6,634 nt of DNA from positions 1-6,634 of the forward strand of contig JBBQEU010000152.1 in assembly GCA_038321235.1 (NCBI GenBank). Reading direction: 5' to 3'. Under the pieces are notes generated by a model. That model saw only the letters and a program-made list of their open reading frames with translations. It did not search any database and was not told the origin of the DNA. This stretch comes from Sva-07 sp038321235 (GTDB lineage: Bacteria > Actinomycetota > Acidimicrobiia > Acidimicrobiales > Ilumatobacteraceae). Position numbers and translations under genes: made by a program. Of this stretch, positions 5,734-6,634 are shown in pieces (positions within the stretch are counted from its first letter, which is position 1; each line of letters starts with the position of its first letter).

Positions 5734-6634
5734 ATGTCCACCTGGGGTCCGTCCAAGAAGCGATCGTCGTCGCCGAGCAAGACGTCCGCGTCCAAGAAGC
5801 GCTCCACGGCTCCCACGAAAGCAGCCGCGAAGGGTGGCACCAAAGCGAACTCGGCCGGCACGAGCTCGTCATCGAAGCGTTCGAAGGCAGGGAGCGTCGA
5901 CGACCTCACTCCGCCCGAGGGGTCGGGCTCTCGGCGTGACCAGGCCCAGGCCGAGCTTCGCGAGGCGGTCGGCGGACGTGAACACGAATTCGTCGGGCTC
6001 GGCCTCATCGGATTGGCCATCCTGCTCGGCCTCGCTGTCTATGTGAACCTCGCCGGCCCGCTGGGTCGGGGCATCGAGACGTTGGCCGGCTGGTTGTTCG
6101 GGCTCGGCCGTTATGCCGTGCCTGTGGTGCTGGTCGCCATCGGCATTTCGTTCCTGCGCAAGGGACGATCTGCCAGCCCGTTCCAGCTGATCGTCGGGTG
6201 GTCGTCGATGTCGCTGTCCGTGCTCGGGCTGCTGCAAGTCGCCCGTGGCGCCGAACGACTCGGCAACGCAGCCGATGGAATCGATGATGCGGGCGGTTGG
6301 ATCGGTGCCCTCGTCGGCACGCCTCTCGAAGCGTTGCTGGCCACGGCGGGCGCCGCCGTGGTGCTCGTCGCCGCGTTCACCGGTGGGGCGCTGTTGGTCA
6401 CTCGCACCTCGATCAAGACCTTCGCCCAGCAGACCGGTGGGTTCCTCACCGCCGTCGGTGCCCCGCTCGGCCGTGCCGCCAAGTCGGGCATCAACAACAT
6501 CTCCACCCTCAACAGCGACCGCGAGGCCGGTTCCGCTGCGGGCTCGGGGTCCACCGACGCGCCCGGTGTCGCCGGCGGTGCATCGTCACTCACGCCTGGG
6601 CTGTACGACTTCGCCGCCGAGGGCGACGACCTCG
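5734..6634 (+). CDS. ftsK: DNA translocase FtsK, N-terminal 300 codons (cut by window edge)
   Basis: FtsK is a septum-anchored, ATP-driven DNA pump that clears and resolves chromosomes during division. Only the membrane part is visible. Residues 1-80 are a cytoplasmic, Ser/Lys/Ala-rich, strongly basic and probably disordered leader. Four hydrophobic segments follow, at about 87-107, 118-141, 151-170 and 191-222, matching the FtsK_4TM arrangement. VNLAGPLGRGIETLAGWLFGLG between the first and second is typical of actinobacterial FtsK. From about 260 a Gly/Ser/Ala-rich linker begins. The motor (Walker A and B) and the gamma domain lie beyond the window, so the call rests on the membrane domain and on the dapA-rnj-ftsK order. 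The frame is open from ATG 5734 to the edge. No Shine-Dalgarno sequence is visible. A SpoIIIE-like paralogue would look the same here. Confidence 0.88.
   Translation, partial: MSTWGPSKKRSSSPSKTSASKKRSTAPTKAAAKGGTKANSAGTSSSSKRSKAGSVDDLTPPEGSGSRRDQAQAELREAVGGREHEFVGLGLIGLAILLGLAVYVNLAGPLGRGIETLAGWLFGLGRYAVPVVLVAIGISFLRKGRSASPFQLIVGWSSMSLSVLGLLQVARGAERLGNAADGIDDAGGWIGALVGTPLEALLATAGAAVVLVAAFTGGALLVTRTSIKTFAQQTGGFLTAVGAPLGRAAKSGINNISTLNSDREAGSAAGSGSTDAPGVAGGASSLTPGLYDFAAEGDDL

Noticed and set aside
5513..6046. Plus-strand frames (177 and 102 codons) across the lipoprotein end and ftsK start
   Set aside because: They run through a clear terminator and overlap ftsK out of frame. The products are Arg-rich and unlike any protein; the ftsK frame has a coherent basic leader and four membrane helices.
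6111..6593. Minus-strand reading frame (160 codons) opposite ftsK
   Set aside because: It is antisense to the FtsK membrane domain, with Pro/Ala/Ser-rich low-complexity sequence.
1..6634. CRISPR array, tRNA or rRNA gene, insertion sequence, toxin-antitoxin or defence genes
   Set aside because: No evenly spaced repeats, cloverleaf-like sequence, transposase motif or terminal inverted repeats were seen by reading. Nearly all of the window is explained by six genes with normal composition.

Overview
The window is GC-rich DNA with dense gene packing, GTG and TTG starts beside ATG, and short or absent leaders. This points to a high-GC actinobacterium. The run dapA, rnj, ftsK is an actinobacterial arrangement (M. 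tuberculosis keeps the same three genes in one neighbourhood). The protein style would fit the class Acidimicrobiia, but that placement is my inference and was not tested.

Layout: bases 1-1167 on the minus strand hold two genes of a polar amino-acid ABC importer. One is a complete lipoprotein substrate-binding protein; the other is the first 71 codons of the membrane permease, which runs off the left edge. A 92-base divergent intergenic region (1168-1259) separates them from a plus-strand gene for a multi-pass membrane protein of the LPG_synthase_TM/YbhN family (1260-2405). Next comes a tightly packed plus-strand group: dapA (2472-3362), rnj (3355-5094, overlapping dapA by 8 bases) and a small uncharacterised lipoprotein gene (5095-5625, starting on the base after the rnj stop). 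A strong hairpin followed by a T-run (5630-5679) probably ends this group. The first 300 codons of ftsK begin at 5734 and run off the right edge.

How the genes work together: the ABC genes import an amino acid. DapA makes the first committed intermediate of lysine/diaminopimelate synthesis, for peptidoglycan and protein. RNase J processes and degrades RNA. FtsK pumps DNA at the division septum. Apart from shared transcription of dapA, rnj and the lipoprotein gene, the sequence shows no functional link between them.

This is mainly an ordinary core-genome region. I see no mobile element, CRISPR array, RNA gene, toxin-antitoxin pair or defence system. The points most worth a second look are the unknown lipoprotein coupled to rnj, the compound palindrome/terminator before ftsK, and a 13-base inverted repeat lying across the predicted -10 box and start codon of the YbhN-family gene.
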